The position numbers and the translations under genes were made by a program. The notes beneath the pieces were generated by a model, which did not search any database, was not told the origin of the DNA, and worked only from the letters and a program-made list of their open reading frames with translations. A stretch of 12,522 nucleotides of DNA from Anaerolineales bacterium (GTDB lineage Bacteria; Chloroflexota; Anaerolineae; Anaerolineales; E44-bin32). Of this stretch, positions 1 through 7,290 are shown in pieces (positions within the stretch are counted from its first letter, which is position 1; each line of letters begins with the position of its first letter). The DNA lies in assembly GCA_023250385.1 (NCBI GenBank), contig JAHFAU010000044.1, positions 1 to 12,522 on the forward strand. Reading direction: 5' to 3'.

Positions 1-3000
1 AGGTCGATCTGGCCGCTCTGGACCTGATCGGTGGGATCGAAGGTCGTGAACGGGATTTCGTGCTGCGCACCTTCCGCTGCTTTGATCTCCGACCACAACG
101 CGTGCGCCGCCAGGCGGCCGAGCATTTCGGTCGATTCGTCGATCGCAGCCTGACGCTGGCGCGCATCCACCAGTCCGGCCCTGAAGGCCTCATTCTCGAT
201 GAACCGCGCATGCCCGGCGGTTCCAGGCATCGAAGACCGCTGGATGGCGGCGTGCACGATCCGACCGACCGCGATCGCCGGGGCCCGGCGGCCACTGCTG
301 GTCGCCCGCCAGGTTCGTTCCGGCTCCTCGTCCAGATCGTCATCGGTCTCTTCCTTGGGTGGGATCGTCACCACCTGGTAGAGCGGCCGCTCGCTGGAGT
401 CCGGCCAGCTGGCGGAGCTGCCGCCCTCTTCCCACCGGAGTTGTTCGATTTCAGGGGCGGTCCAGGCGCGGACTTGCTCGCCGCCTGGCAGCCTGATCTG
501 CTGTTCCTCGCCGGCGCTCTCAGCCATCGCTTTCGGGTTCAGTCCGAGCAGCTCGAGTATCTGCTTCATCCAGCCTGCCGAGTTCCAACCGCTCCGGGTC
601 AGGCTCAGGTGCCCGCTGATGAGCAAACGCTCGCGCGCCCGAGTGGCCGCCACGTACAGCAGCCGGTTCTCATCGGCCTGGGCCTGCTCGGCGTCCAGCG
701 CCCGCGCCAGCCGATAGGCAGTCGGCTCGCCTTCCAACTGGTCCATGGCGGCGGCCGGGCCGACCTCGGCCATTAGGTACACTGGCTGAGCGCGCTGCAG
801 GCTTTCGCGAGCCGCATCGGCCAGGACGACCAGGTCAAACTCCAGACCCTTGGCCTTGTGAATGGTCATCAGCTGCAGCGCCCCGCCCTCCCCGGCTGGC
901 GCCTCGCCTTCGCGGGCGCCGGCGTCGCGCAGCACCGAAAGGTACTCTAGGAAGGCATTTACATTTACCAGCTGGCTGGCCTGGGCGTCGTCGACGAGCT
1001 TGTCCAGATTGCGCCACAGCCGGGCGTGCGAGCTGGCCAGCACCGCCCGCCAGTCGAGCCGTCCGACCAGACGGCTGATCAGCTCGGCTACCGAAAGCCG
1101 GTCGGCGAGCGGATGCAGTTCTTCAAGCACCCGTTGGGCGCGTTGTGCGGGCGCCAGATCGTGGGGCTCGAGCAGCCGGGCGGCCTCCGGCAGGGCGGCC
1201 CGCAGCGGACGCGTTTCAGCGCCGTTCACCCGCAGTTGGAACAAACCGGGATCGCTCAGTCCGACCGCGGGCGAGCGCAGGAATCCGGCCAGCGCCAGGT
1301 CGTCGCTGGGATCGGCGATCGCCCGCAGTGTGTTGGCGAGGTCGCGAATCTCAGGCCGCTGGTAGAAGCCGCGGCCGGCGACGGTGACAAACGGAATCCC
1401 GGCCGCCTCCAGCGCCGATTCGTACGGCTCAAATCCGGCCGAGGCCCGAAACAGCAGGGCTACCTCGCTCCAGTCCTTAATCACCCGTTCCCGCCGCAGC
1501 TCGACCAGCCGGTTAGCGAGGGCCCGGGCGGCTGCGGCCCGCGCCTGCTCAGCCCCCTGCCCGGTACCGAGCACGATCTCGAGGTGAGGCCCGGTGCTGG
1601 ATGCAGCCGGTTCGTCTCGATGAGCGGTCAGTGAGGTGTAAGGGACCTGGAACAAATCGCCGCTCTCCTCGCGGCCCATCAGCGGGCCAACGAAGTCGTC
1701 GAGCGCCGAAAGCAGCGGCGCGTGCGCCCGGTAGCTGAGCTGGATCTCCGGCGCCAGGCCGCCGCCGGCCTGCACCTCCTGCCGCTTCCGCCGGAAGACG
1801 CGCACGTCCGCCCCGCGGAAGCGGTAGATGCTCTGGCGCGCGTCGCCGACCGCGAAGAGGCAGCCCGGGCGGTTTCCTACCAGCGCGTCGATGATGCGCC
1901 GTTGGCGCTCGTTGGTGTCCTGGAATTCATCCACCAGCACCGCACCCAGCGGCTCCCGCCAGCGGTTGCCGACTTCGGCGGTCTCGAGCAACTCCAGCGC
2001 GCCGGCTTCCAGATCGTCGAAGTCGAGTGCCCACCTGGCCTCCAGGGCGCGCCGGTAGGCGGAGAGCGCCTGGCCGAAGAGTGCCTTCAGCCGCGGCAGC
2101 TGCTCGGCCCAGGCCGCGTCGGTCTGGGCCGAGGGGGGCGAGTCCTTCGAGTTGGCGCCGCCGATCCAGGAGTTCAGATGCTCGTCGTACAAATCCTGCA
2201 GTTCGTAAACGACGGCTCGGGCGCGGCTCTTGGCCCCGCCGCCGATCTTCTGGAGCGTTTCGCGCCGGATGCGGAAAAGCACGCCGCAGGCGCCGATCAG
2301 GTCGCTCGCCTGGAGGGCCGCGTTTAATTCTGTCCTGAGCTCGAGCAGCTGGGCGGCGGGCGGCCCGAGCGAAGGCCCGGCGTCTTCCTCCAGCTTGCCG
2401 GCTTCCGCCAGCCCGCGCAAGATTTCCACGCCGTCCACCACCGGCTGCAGTCGCATGAAAGATTCGATTGCCGCCAGCAGCGTGCGGTCCAAGATCCCCG
2501 CGCTATCGCCGTCAAGCAGTTCGGCCGTCTCGAGGCGGCGTTCGAGCATGCGGGATAGGACGGCTGCCAACTGTCGGGTCGAGAACGCCCGGAAGAGCTC
2601 AGCACCCACCGAATCTCCGGCCGCCCAGGCCAATGCGTCGGCCACAGAGCGGGCCTTGAAGATCAGGGCCAGGCCCTCGTCGATGACCACGAATCCGGGG
2701 TCGATGCGCGCTTCGGCCGGATGGGCACGCAGGACCTCGGCGCATAGGCTGTGGATCGTGCCGATCCGGGCGGCGTCCATCCGCGATTCGATTTCGAGCC
2801 ACCGCAGCCGCTCATCGCCGTCCGCGACCCCGGACAGATCGCTGACCGCCTGACGGATGCGGTTGCGCATTTCGCGGGCGGCCTTCTCGGTGAAGGTGAT
2901 CGCCACGATCTGGCGCTCGCTCAGCCCCTGCGCGAGAAGGTGGACGTAGCGGGCGACCAGCGTGCGGGTCTTGCCGGTGCCGGCGCCGGCGCTGAGCAGC

Positions 3001-3071
3001 ACGTCGCGCTCGAGTTCGGTGGCGGCTTGATGCTGCTCGGGTGTCAGTTCGAAGAGCGCAAGCGGGTCCAT
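1..3071 (-). CDS. addA: AddA-like ATP-dependent helicase/nuclease subunit A (UvrD superfamily 1A), C-terminus cut by window edge
   Basis: This is the motor subunit expected to unwind and degrade DNA from double-strand ends for recombinational repair, together with the AddB-like protein encoded just upstream. The reading frame is open from an ATG at 3071 to the left edge, giving 1023 visible residues against about 1200 for family members. UvrD-type motifs appear in order: Walker A AGAGTGKT at 28-35; AITFTEKAAREM at 57-68; GTIHSLCAEVLR near 110; Walker B DEFQDT at 381-386; GDARQSIYRFRGAD near 405; MTIHKAKGLEFD at 735-746; and DENRLLYVAATRARERLL at 800-817. After an acidic linker, GRIVHAAIQ (His940) and a final GQID segment look like the start of the C-terminal RecB-type nuclease domain. 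The Asp and Lys that would complete that site lie beyond the edge, so nuclease activity cannot be judged. The start is supported by GAAGGTGAG four bases upstream. A plain UvrD/PcrA is unlikely given the large insertions and the C-terminal domain. Confidence 0.93.
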   Translation of the reverse strand, partial: MDPLALFELTPEQHQAATELERDVLLSAGAGTGKTRTLVARYVHLLAQGLSERQIVAITFTEKAAREMRNRIRQAVSDLSGVADGDERLRWLEIESRMDAARIGTIHSLCAEVLRAHPAEARIDPGFVVIDEGLALIFKARSVADALAWAAGDSVGAELFRAFSTRQLAAVLSRMLERRLETAELLDGDSAGILDRTLLAAIESFMRLQPVVDGVEILRGLAEAGKLEEDAGPSLGPPAAQLLELRTELNAALQASDLIGACGVLFRIRRETLQKIGGGAKSRARAVVYELQDLYDEHLNSWIGGANSKDSPPSAQTDAAWAEQLPRLKALFGQALSAYRRALEARWALDFDDLEAGALELLETAEVGNRWREPLGAVLVDEFQDTNERQRRIIDALVGNRPGCLFAVGDARQSIYRFRGADVRVFRRKRQEVQAGGGLAPEIQLSYRAHAPLLSALDDFVGPLMGREESGDLFQVPYTSLTAHRDEPAASSTGPHLEIVLGTGQGAEQARAAAARALANRLVELRRERVIKDWSEVALLFRASAGFEPYESALEAAGIPFVTVAGRGFYQRPEIRDLANTLRAIADPSDDLALAGFLRSPAVGLSDPGLFQLRVNGAETRPLRAALPEAARLLEPHDLAPAQRAQRVLEELHPLADRLSVAELISRLVGRLDWRAVLASSHARLWRNLDKLVDDAQASQLVNVNAFLEYLSVLRDAGAREGEAPAGEGGALQLMTIHKAKGLEFDLVVLADAARESLQRAQPVYLMAEVGPAAAMDQLEGEPTAYRLARALDAEQAQADENRLLYVAATRARERLLISGHLSLTRSGWNSAGWMKQILELLGLNPKAMAESAGEEQQIRLPGGEQVRAWTAPEIEQLRWEEGGSSASWPDSSERPLYQVVTIPPKEETDDDLDEEPERTWRATSSGRRAPAIAVGRIVHAAIQRSSMPGTAGHARFIENEAFRAGLVDARQRQAAIDESTEMLGRLAAHALWSEIKAAEGAQHEIPFTTFDPTDQVQSGQID

Positions 3072-3075
3072 CGAT

Positions 3076-3084
3076 CTCACCTTC
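3076..3084 (-). promoter_or_regulatory. Ribosome binding site of addA-like gene, overlapping the addB-like stop codon
   Basis: On the minus strand GAAGGTGAG lies four bases before the ATG at 3071 and contains the TGA stop of the AddB-like gene. It is the clearest Shine-Dalgarno sequence in the window and fixes the addA start. The 5-bp gap between the genes suggests terminating ribosomes re-initiate here, keeping the two subunits in balance. Confidence 0.7.
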
Positions 3085-6000
3085 GAGGGGGCTGGTAGCG
3101 CCAGCACCAGGCAGCCGCCGGACAGTAGTCCGGGCACCCGCCTGGCGGCGGAATGGGTGGGAATTCCCCGGCGCTCACTCCGTCGACGATGCGGCCGACG
3201 TGTCTCCGAGCGGTGGCGTAGGCCGCGGCCGGGCCGACGCCGTCGTCCTCCTCAGCCGCCCGGTAATTGCTCAGGCGCAGCGAGCTGCGCTTGGCCGCCA
3301 GAATCGCCCAATAGAATCCGTCCACCACCTGACCAAGGCCGAGCGCCTCCTGGGCCGCCAGAGCGTACAGCGGCAGCTGGATTCGCCGGCCCTCGTTGAG
3401 TTCGGCGACGTTGAGCTGGCTGGGTCCGGTCTTGTAGTCAATCACCCGCAACCCACCGTCGGGCCGCTGGTCCAATCGGTCGACGACCCCGCGCACTCGG
3501 ACCGTCCGTCCGGCCAAGTCCAGCTCAAGCGGAGGTTTGTCGTCGATCCCGAAGGCGAGCTCGAGGCCGATCGGGGACCAGTCCGCGCCCTGCTCGGCTA
3601 GCGCGCGCACGGTCTCCCGCAGCGCCTCGGCGTACTGTGCCCGCTCGATCGCCCAAAGCGGGGTGGGCCGAAAGCCGTGCCGCTCCGGGGCGCGATCCAG
3701 GATCGGGTCGCGCATCTGCTCGAGCGCCCGCAGCACCGACTCGACGTCGGTGGGGTCGCCGGCCGCGCCGTACACGGCCTCCAGGACCTCGTGCAGAAGC
3801 GAGCCGAGCTGGCGAGCGTCCAGACCGGGCTTTGGGGGCTCGCGGGCCTCCAGCTCGAGCAAGCGGGAGGTCAGGAACATGTGGGGGCAGGTGCCGTAGG
3901 TCTCCAGCCGGCTGGGGCTCCATAGGTGACCGGGGTTGAACCGCTCGGATAGCGCCTCGGCCAGCGAGGCCAGGCCTCCCTCGTACGGACCGTCGGGCCT
4001 TTGCGCGTTGCGCGCCGATAACACATCGCGGCCGTGCTGGAGTTCGGTCCAACGCTCACGGTGCGGATCGAGCAACGAGGCCGGCATGCTTCCCCGGCGC
4101 ACACCCCAGAACAGCAGCTCCTCTGGGGATCCGGCTTCCTGTAGCGGCCGCGGGTCCTCCGGCCGGATCCGGTGTGGTGCCTGGTTGAGGCTTCGCTCGA
4201 CCGCCTTCCAGAAGGGCGAGGCCTCCCAGGCTTCACCGTCGTCGGCAAGGTATGGCCGGGTCAGCAGCAGGTGGGCGTTGGCTCGGGTGACCGCCTGGTA
4301 GAACAGCCCGGGTTGTTCGCGGCCAAGGCGGAGTTCGAGCCCGAGAGCCGCCCGGATCCCCTCGCCCAGGAACGGGTCTTCGCGCTCGATCTCTGGCAGC
4401 AGCCCCTCTGAGAGTCCCATCACGACCACCGCCTGATAGCGTCCGCCGCGGGCCTCGAGCAGGCCCAGGACATTTACGGCCGGCCCGCCTGACAGCCGCT
4501 CGCGGTAGGAGGCCGCCTCGACCGCGCTGCGCAGTTCGTCGAGGAACTCGTCGTAGCTCAGCTGCCGATAACCGGCGACGATTTCGCCGAGCACCAAGGC
4601 GCGCAACGTCTCACGGAGGCGCTCGAAGGCTGGGTGCTCGCGGTCGGCCACGCCGTTCTGGCGCTCGGCGGCTGTCCGTTCCGGGAAGCCCAACTCGTCG
4701 AGCAGGTCTTCCAGCCACTCCACCCACTTGGCAGTGGTTCGGGGCGCAGCCGGTGTCAGCCGCTTCGACAGCGCTCGAATGGCCTCCAGCACTCGACCGG
4801 CGGCTTCACCCATGGGTGGGGCGAAGGTCGGGAGTTCTTCCTCCAGCGCTTCGGCCCTAGGGTCCGGCTCCGCCTGCGCCAATCGAGTAAGCGCTTCCTC
4901 CCACTGGTCGAGGCCTTCGAGCACCTGCCCGGCATGGCTGGCGGCGTCCAGCGCCAACGCGTCCTCTAGCCCGAGCCCCCAGAGGCCGAGATCGAAATAC
5001 GGCGATCGGACGGCCTGGAGGGTCAGCCGGCGCGGCCAGTTCGAGCGGCTCAGCTCCAGTAGATCCAGGAGCGCCGAAACCGCCGGGGCCTGGATCAGCG
5101 GTTCGCCGCGGGTGAACCGCAAGTTGACCCCGAACTCGGAGGCGGCCCGGCGCAGCGCCGGTGCGTATCGTTCGGCGTCGGGCGAGATCAAGGCGCAGTC
5201 CTCCACCCCGACGCGATCTCGGACCAACCGAGCCTTGACCCAGCGCAGCGCCTCGCGAGCCTCATCCCCCGGGCTGCGAGCCTCGATCATTTCGATCGTC
5301 CGCTGCGGGTCGAATTGCCCGGCATCCCGCTCGAAGAGTGAGCCCGCGAGCAGCAGGAGCGGCTCGGGTAGAGTGCGCGCTGGTTGGAGCTCTTCGATCG
5401 CCGCCTGCGGCAGCGCCAGCCGCAATCCAGCCAGGGATTTGGCAAAGCGCCGGTAGGCGCCGCGTTCCATCGTCTGGGTGCCAGGCAACGCCACGATCAG
5501 CCGCTCGATCTGGCCGGCGAGTGCAGTGAGGGCCGCCAGTTGGGCGGCCTCAAACGAGTCGAAGCCGTCGACGGCAATCAGCGGCATGTCGGATAGCAGT
5601 CCTGGATTCTCGTTCAGCGCGTTGATCGCCAGGTCGTTGAGACCTTCACGGTCGGTCCAAGGGATCTCCGCCAGCCGCGCCTCATACGCACCAAAGATGC
5701 GCGCCAATTCGGCCAGCGCCGGGCCGCGATCGATCGAGCGCGCTAGCGTCGCGACCGCTTCTGGCCCGACCCGGGATCGCTTCAATTCGGCGATCGCATC
5801 CCCAACTACTGCGAGAAACCCCGGCGTCCGTAGGATGGTTTGGTAGAAAGTGAGCCCTCCGCCTGCCTGGAGCTCCCGCAGCGCCAGCCGAAGCAGCCGC
5901 TGGCGGGCGGGCTCAGGCGTGACCGCTACTGGCCGGCCGGCGCGGGCCAGGATCTCTTGGAAGAGGTCGCCGAAGGTGCCGACGCTGACGCCCAGCGCCC

Positions 6001-6193
6001 CGCCCGCGGCCGCGATCCGGCGCCGGAAGGCCGAGACCTGCGTGCGATCGGGCAGCACTGCCCAACGCGGTCGGATCGATCCTGGCTCGCCGACCAGCAG
6101 CTCCACCAGCCGCTGGGTCTTGCCCCCGGCGGCCGGCGCGAGCAGGATGGTTGCGTTTGAAGTGGGAGTTGACTCAGCGGATCGGGTACTCAT
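3077..6193 (-). CDS. addB: AddB-like helicase/nuclease subunit B with C-terminal Fe-S PD-(D/E)XK nuclease domain
   Basis: This 1038-residue protein is the probable partner of the AddA-like helicase. It has an N-terminal nucleotide-binding motif APAAGGKT (19-26). The AddB signature VDGFDSF begins at 208 where a true helicase would carry DExx, so the motor is probably inactive, as in known AddB. VVVMGLSEGLLP at 589-600 and an LFYQAVTRA block follow, both typical of AddB/RexB. The C-terminal nuclease domain has LGSLLHEVLEAVY, the catalytic VIDYKTG (Asp919, Lys921) and RRIQLPLYAL, the Q-xxx-Y element. Cysteines 769, 1020, 1024 and 1030 match the four iron-sulfur ligands of AddB, although the last three are spaced CX3CX5C rather than the CX2CX5C of Bacillus subtilis AddB. 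The frame is open upstream to 6619, but that part is a compositional shadow of the preceding nuclease gene. The ATG at 6193 starts directly before the recognisable fold and overlaps that gene by 20 bp. No Shine-Dalgarno is evident, which suggests translational coupling. Confidence 0.9.
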   Translation of the reverse strand: MSTRSAESTPTSNATILLAPAAGGKTQRLVELLVGEPGSIRPRWAVLPDRTQVSAFRRRIAAAGGALGVSVGTFGDLFQEILARAGRPVAVTPEPARQRLLRLALRELQAGGGLTFYQTILRTPGFLAVVGDAIAELKRSRVGPEAVATLARSIDRGPALAELARIFGAYEARLAEIPWTDREGLNDLAINALNENPGLLSDMPLIAVDGFDSFEAAQLAALTALAGQIERLIVALPGTQTMERGAYRRFAKSLAGLRLALPQAAIEELQPARTLPEPLLLLAGSLFERDAGQFDPQRTIEMIEARSPGDEAREALRWVKARLVRDRVGVEDCALISPDAERYAPALRRAASEFGVNLRFTRGEPLIQAPAVSALLDLLELSRSNWPRRLTLQAVRSPYFDLGLWGLGLEDALALDAASHAGQVLEGLDQWEEALTRLAQAEPDPRAEALEEELPTFAPPMGEAAGRVLEAIRALSKRLTPAAPRTTAKWVEWLEDLLDELGFPERTAAERQNGVADREHPAFERLRETLRALVLGEIVAGYRQLSYDEFLDELRSAVEAASYRERLSGGPAVNVLGLLEARGGRYQAVVVMGLSEGLLPEIEREDPFLGEGIRAALGLELRLGREQPGLFYQAVTRANAHLLLTRPYLADDGEAWEASPFWKAVERSLNQAPHRIRPEDPRPLQEAGSPEELLFWGVRRGSMPASLLDPHRERWTELQHGRDVLSARNAQRPDGPYEGGLASLAEALSERFNPGHLWSPSRLETYGTCPHMFLTSRLLELEAREPPKPGLDARQLGSLLHEVLEAVYGAAGDPTDVESVLRALEQMRDPILDRAPERHGFRPTPLWAIERAQYAEALRETVRALAEQGADWSPIGLELAFGIDDKPPLELDLAGRTVRVRGVVDRLDQRPDGGLRVIDYKTGPSQLNVAELNEGRRIQLPLYALAAQEALGLGQVVDGFYWAILAAKRSSLRLSNYRAAEEDDGVGPAAAYATARRHVGRIVDGVSAGEFPPIPPPGGCPDYCPAAAWCWRYQPPRR

Positions 6194-7076
6194 CCGGAAA
6201 GCACAGGCCGCGGAACTCGCAGTGAGAACAGATGCGCGGATCGTCGACCAGCGGGAATTCCGACTTGTCGAGCGGGATGTTTTGCTCGACGTCGCGGCAG
6301 TACTCGTACATCTCATCAGTCTCGGCCCGGACCTGGATGGCGAAGTGTTCCAGGTCAAAAGCGTTGAAGACTTCCTCGAGTTCCTCGTACTGCGGATGTA
6401 GGTAGGCAATGGTCGGTACCACCTTGTCCGCCCCGACCGCAAAATGGTAGGAGGCCCAGGCCGAGTAGCCGACCATCTGCTTGCGGTGCTTCTCAGGGTC
6501 CCGTTTGCCGGTCTTCCAGTCGAGGATGTGAAGATGGTCGCCGAGCGGAAACAGGAAGTCGGTCTTGAAGTAAGTCTTGAGCCCCTCCATGCGGGTTTCT
6601 CCGTAGCCGGGCGGCTCAATCACCCACCGGTCGCTGGTCCGGATGGCATCTTCGACCAGCCAGCGGTAGCGGTCGCTCGCGTGGAGGTTCTCCAGACAGG
6701 CCTGCACCTTGGGATACAGATCCTCGATGGAAACCTCCTCCCGCTCGCGGTAGTAGACCTCGTGAAAGGTGTCCGACTCGGCGCGATGCTTGGTGCGGCG
6801 GTAGGCAAAATCGAAGAACATGCTTCGGTCGATGTCCTTGCTGGTGCGCATCAGTCGGTTTAGCAGCACCTGGATGACGGTGTGCACCGCGATGCCGATT
6901 GCCAGCGGGATCGAGCTGAGGCCTTTGAGCTCCTGAATCAGGCGCACCGGCACTTCGGGGTCGTACTTGCTGTAGTACTGGTAGTAGTACTTGCGCTTGC
7001 AGATCGAGAACGTTTCATAGCGGGTGGCGGACCAACCCAGGATGGGGGTGAACGGGAACTGCTTGATCGGGCTCAT
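6174..7076 (-). CDS. Stand-alone RecB/Cas4-type PD-(D/E)XK nuclease with Fe-S cluster cysteines
   Basis: This 300-residue protein is one compact nuclease domain of the RecB/AddB-C/Cas4 type, with no helicase motor. Visible elements: Cys26 in FSICKRKYYYQYY; GIAVH (His65); KTDFLFP (Asp173); the catalytic HILDWKTG (Asp186, Lys188); HRKQMVGYSAWA (Gln200, Tyr204); and a C-terminal CSHCEFRGLC (Cys283, 286, 292). The one-plus-three cysteine layout with CX2CX5C is that of iron-sulfur nucleases such as AddB. The predicted activity is metal-dependent cleavage of single-stranded or resected DNA. It lies in the same operon as AddB- and AddA-like genes, overlapping the former by 20 bp, so a role in the same end-processing complex is the simplest reading. 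Cas4 is a fold-level alternative, but no cas genes or repeats are present. The ATG overlaps the stop of a small upstream frame (ATGA) and has no Shine-Dalgarno. It is richer in Tyr and Phe than its neighbours. Function beyond nuclease is inference. Confidence 0.85.
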   Translation of the reverse strand: MSPIKQFPFTPILGWSATRYETFSICKRKYYYQYYSKYDPEVPVRLIQELKGLSSIPLAIGIAVHTVIQVLLNRLMRTSKDIDRSMFFDFAYRRTKHRAESDTFHEVYYREREEVSIEDLYPKVQACLENLHASDRYRWLVEDAIRTSDRWVIEPPGYGETRMEGLKTYFKTDFLFPLGDHLHILDWKTGKRDPEKHRKQMVGYSAWASYHFAVGADKVVPTIAYLHPQYEELEEVFNAFDLEHFAIQVRAETDEMYEYCRDVEQNIPLDKSEFPLVDDPRICSHCEFRGLCFPDEYPIR

Positions 7077-7177
7077 GGAGCGGTGCTGTCAAAGAAATCC
7101 GGCAGGTAGTCGTCGATCGTCAGGTAGGTGACTCGCCGGCGGGCGATCCGGCTGGCAGCGGGCTGGCCCCAATCCAA
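7073..7177 (-). CDS. Possible 34-residue leader or coupled small ORF before the nuclease gene
   Basis: On the minus strand a frame opens after a TGA at 7193-7195 and closes with a TGA at 7073-7075, which overlaps the ATG of the nuclease gene as ATGA. The best available start is TTG at 7177, giving a peptide that ends in VTYLTIDDYLPDFFDSTAP. That acidic, aromatic C-terminus reads like real protein, and the 4-bp overlap together with the lack of a Shine-Dalgarno before the nuclease gene favours translational coupling. Against it: no ATG, no clear ribosome binding site, and short length. It could also be the 3' remnant of a decayed gene, because the same frame continues upstream of the single TGA with an ATG at 7219. 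I do not recognise a family. Confidence 0.3.
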   Translation of the reverse strand: MDWGQPAASRIARRRVTYLTIDDYLPDFFDSTAP

Positions 7178-7206
7178 CTGAAGTCTAATGCATCATCGTG
7201 GATTGG
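7169..7206. repeat. 8-bp inverted repeat upstream of the nuclease-helicase operon
   Basis: CCAATCCA at 7169-7176 is perfectly inverted as TGGATTGG at 7199-7206, with 22 bases between. It lies just upstream of the operon, where the promoter should be, so it could be a dyad operator. An 8-bp match can also arise by chance, and no regulator gene is adjacent. Confidence 0.3.
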
Positions 7207-7219
7207 CTACGAACCACAT

Positions 7220-7247
7220 GACACCCGCCTGCTCTACTCGGGGTGTC
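7220..7247 (-). terminator. Weak candidate hairpin downstream of the TPR gene
   Basis: GACACCC at 7220-7226 pairs perfectly with GGGTGTC at 7241-7247 across a 14-base loop, about 45 bases past the stop codon of the minus-strand TPR gene. There is no T-run after it in the direction of transcription, so it is not a textbook intrinsic terminator. It may be an mRNA-end stem or simply chance. The gap 7193-7290 shows no gene. Confidence 0.3.
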
Positions 7248-7290
7248 TGAGCGCTGAGGGGGGCTGCGCGACCCCTAGGTCCTCCACGGC

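Noticed and set aside
60..6401. Many long plus-strand open frames opposite the addA, addB and nuclease genes
   Set aside because: They are rich in Arg, Pro, Ser and Ala with no recognisable motifs, as expected for antisense frames of GC-rich genes, and the opposite strand carries unmistakable family motifs.
6194..6619. 142-codon N-terminal extension of the AddB-like frame
   Set aside because: The extension is rich in Ser, Thr and Arg with no fold-like pattern, and lies in a shifted frame entirely within the nuclease gene, whose own frame has clear conserved motifs. The AddB homology begins at the ATG at 6193.
6174..7076. Assignment of the small nuclease as CRISPR Cas4
   Set aside because: The fold and cysteine layout fit Cas4, but there are no direct-repeat arrays or cas1/cas2 genes in the window, and its operon partners are AddB and AddA types.
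7193..7219. Selenocysteine (UGA read-through) joining the ATG at 7219 with the downstream small ORF
   Set aside because: The frame continues on both sides of the TGA, but no SECIS-like hairpin directly after it was evident and no selenoprotein family is recognised. A simple stop is more likely.
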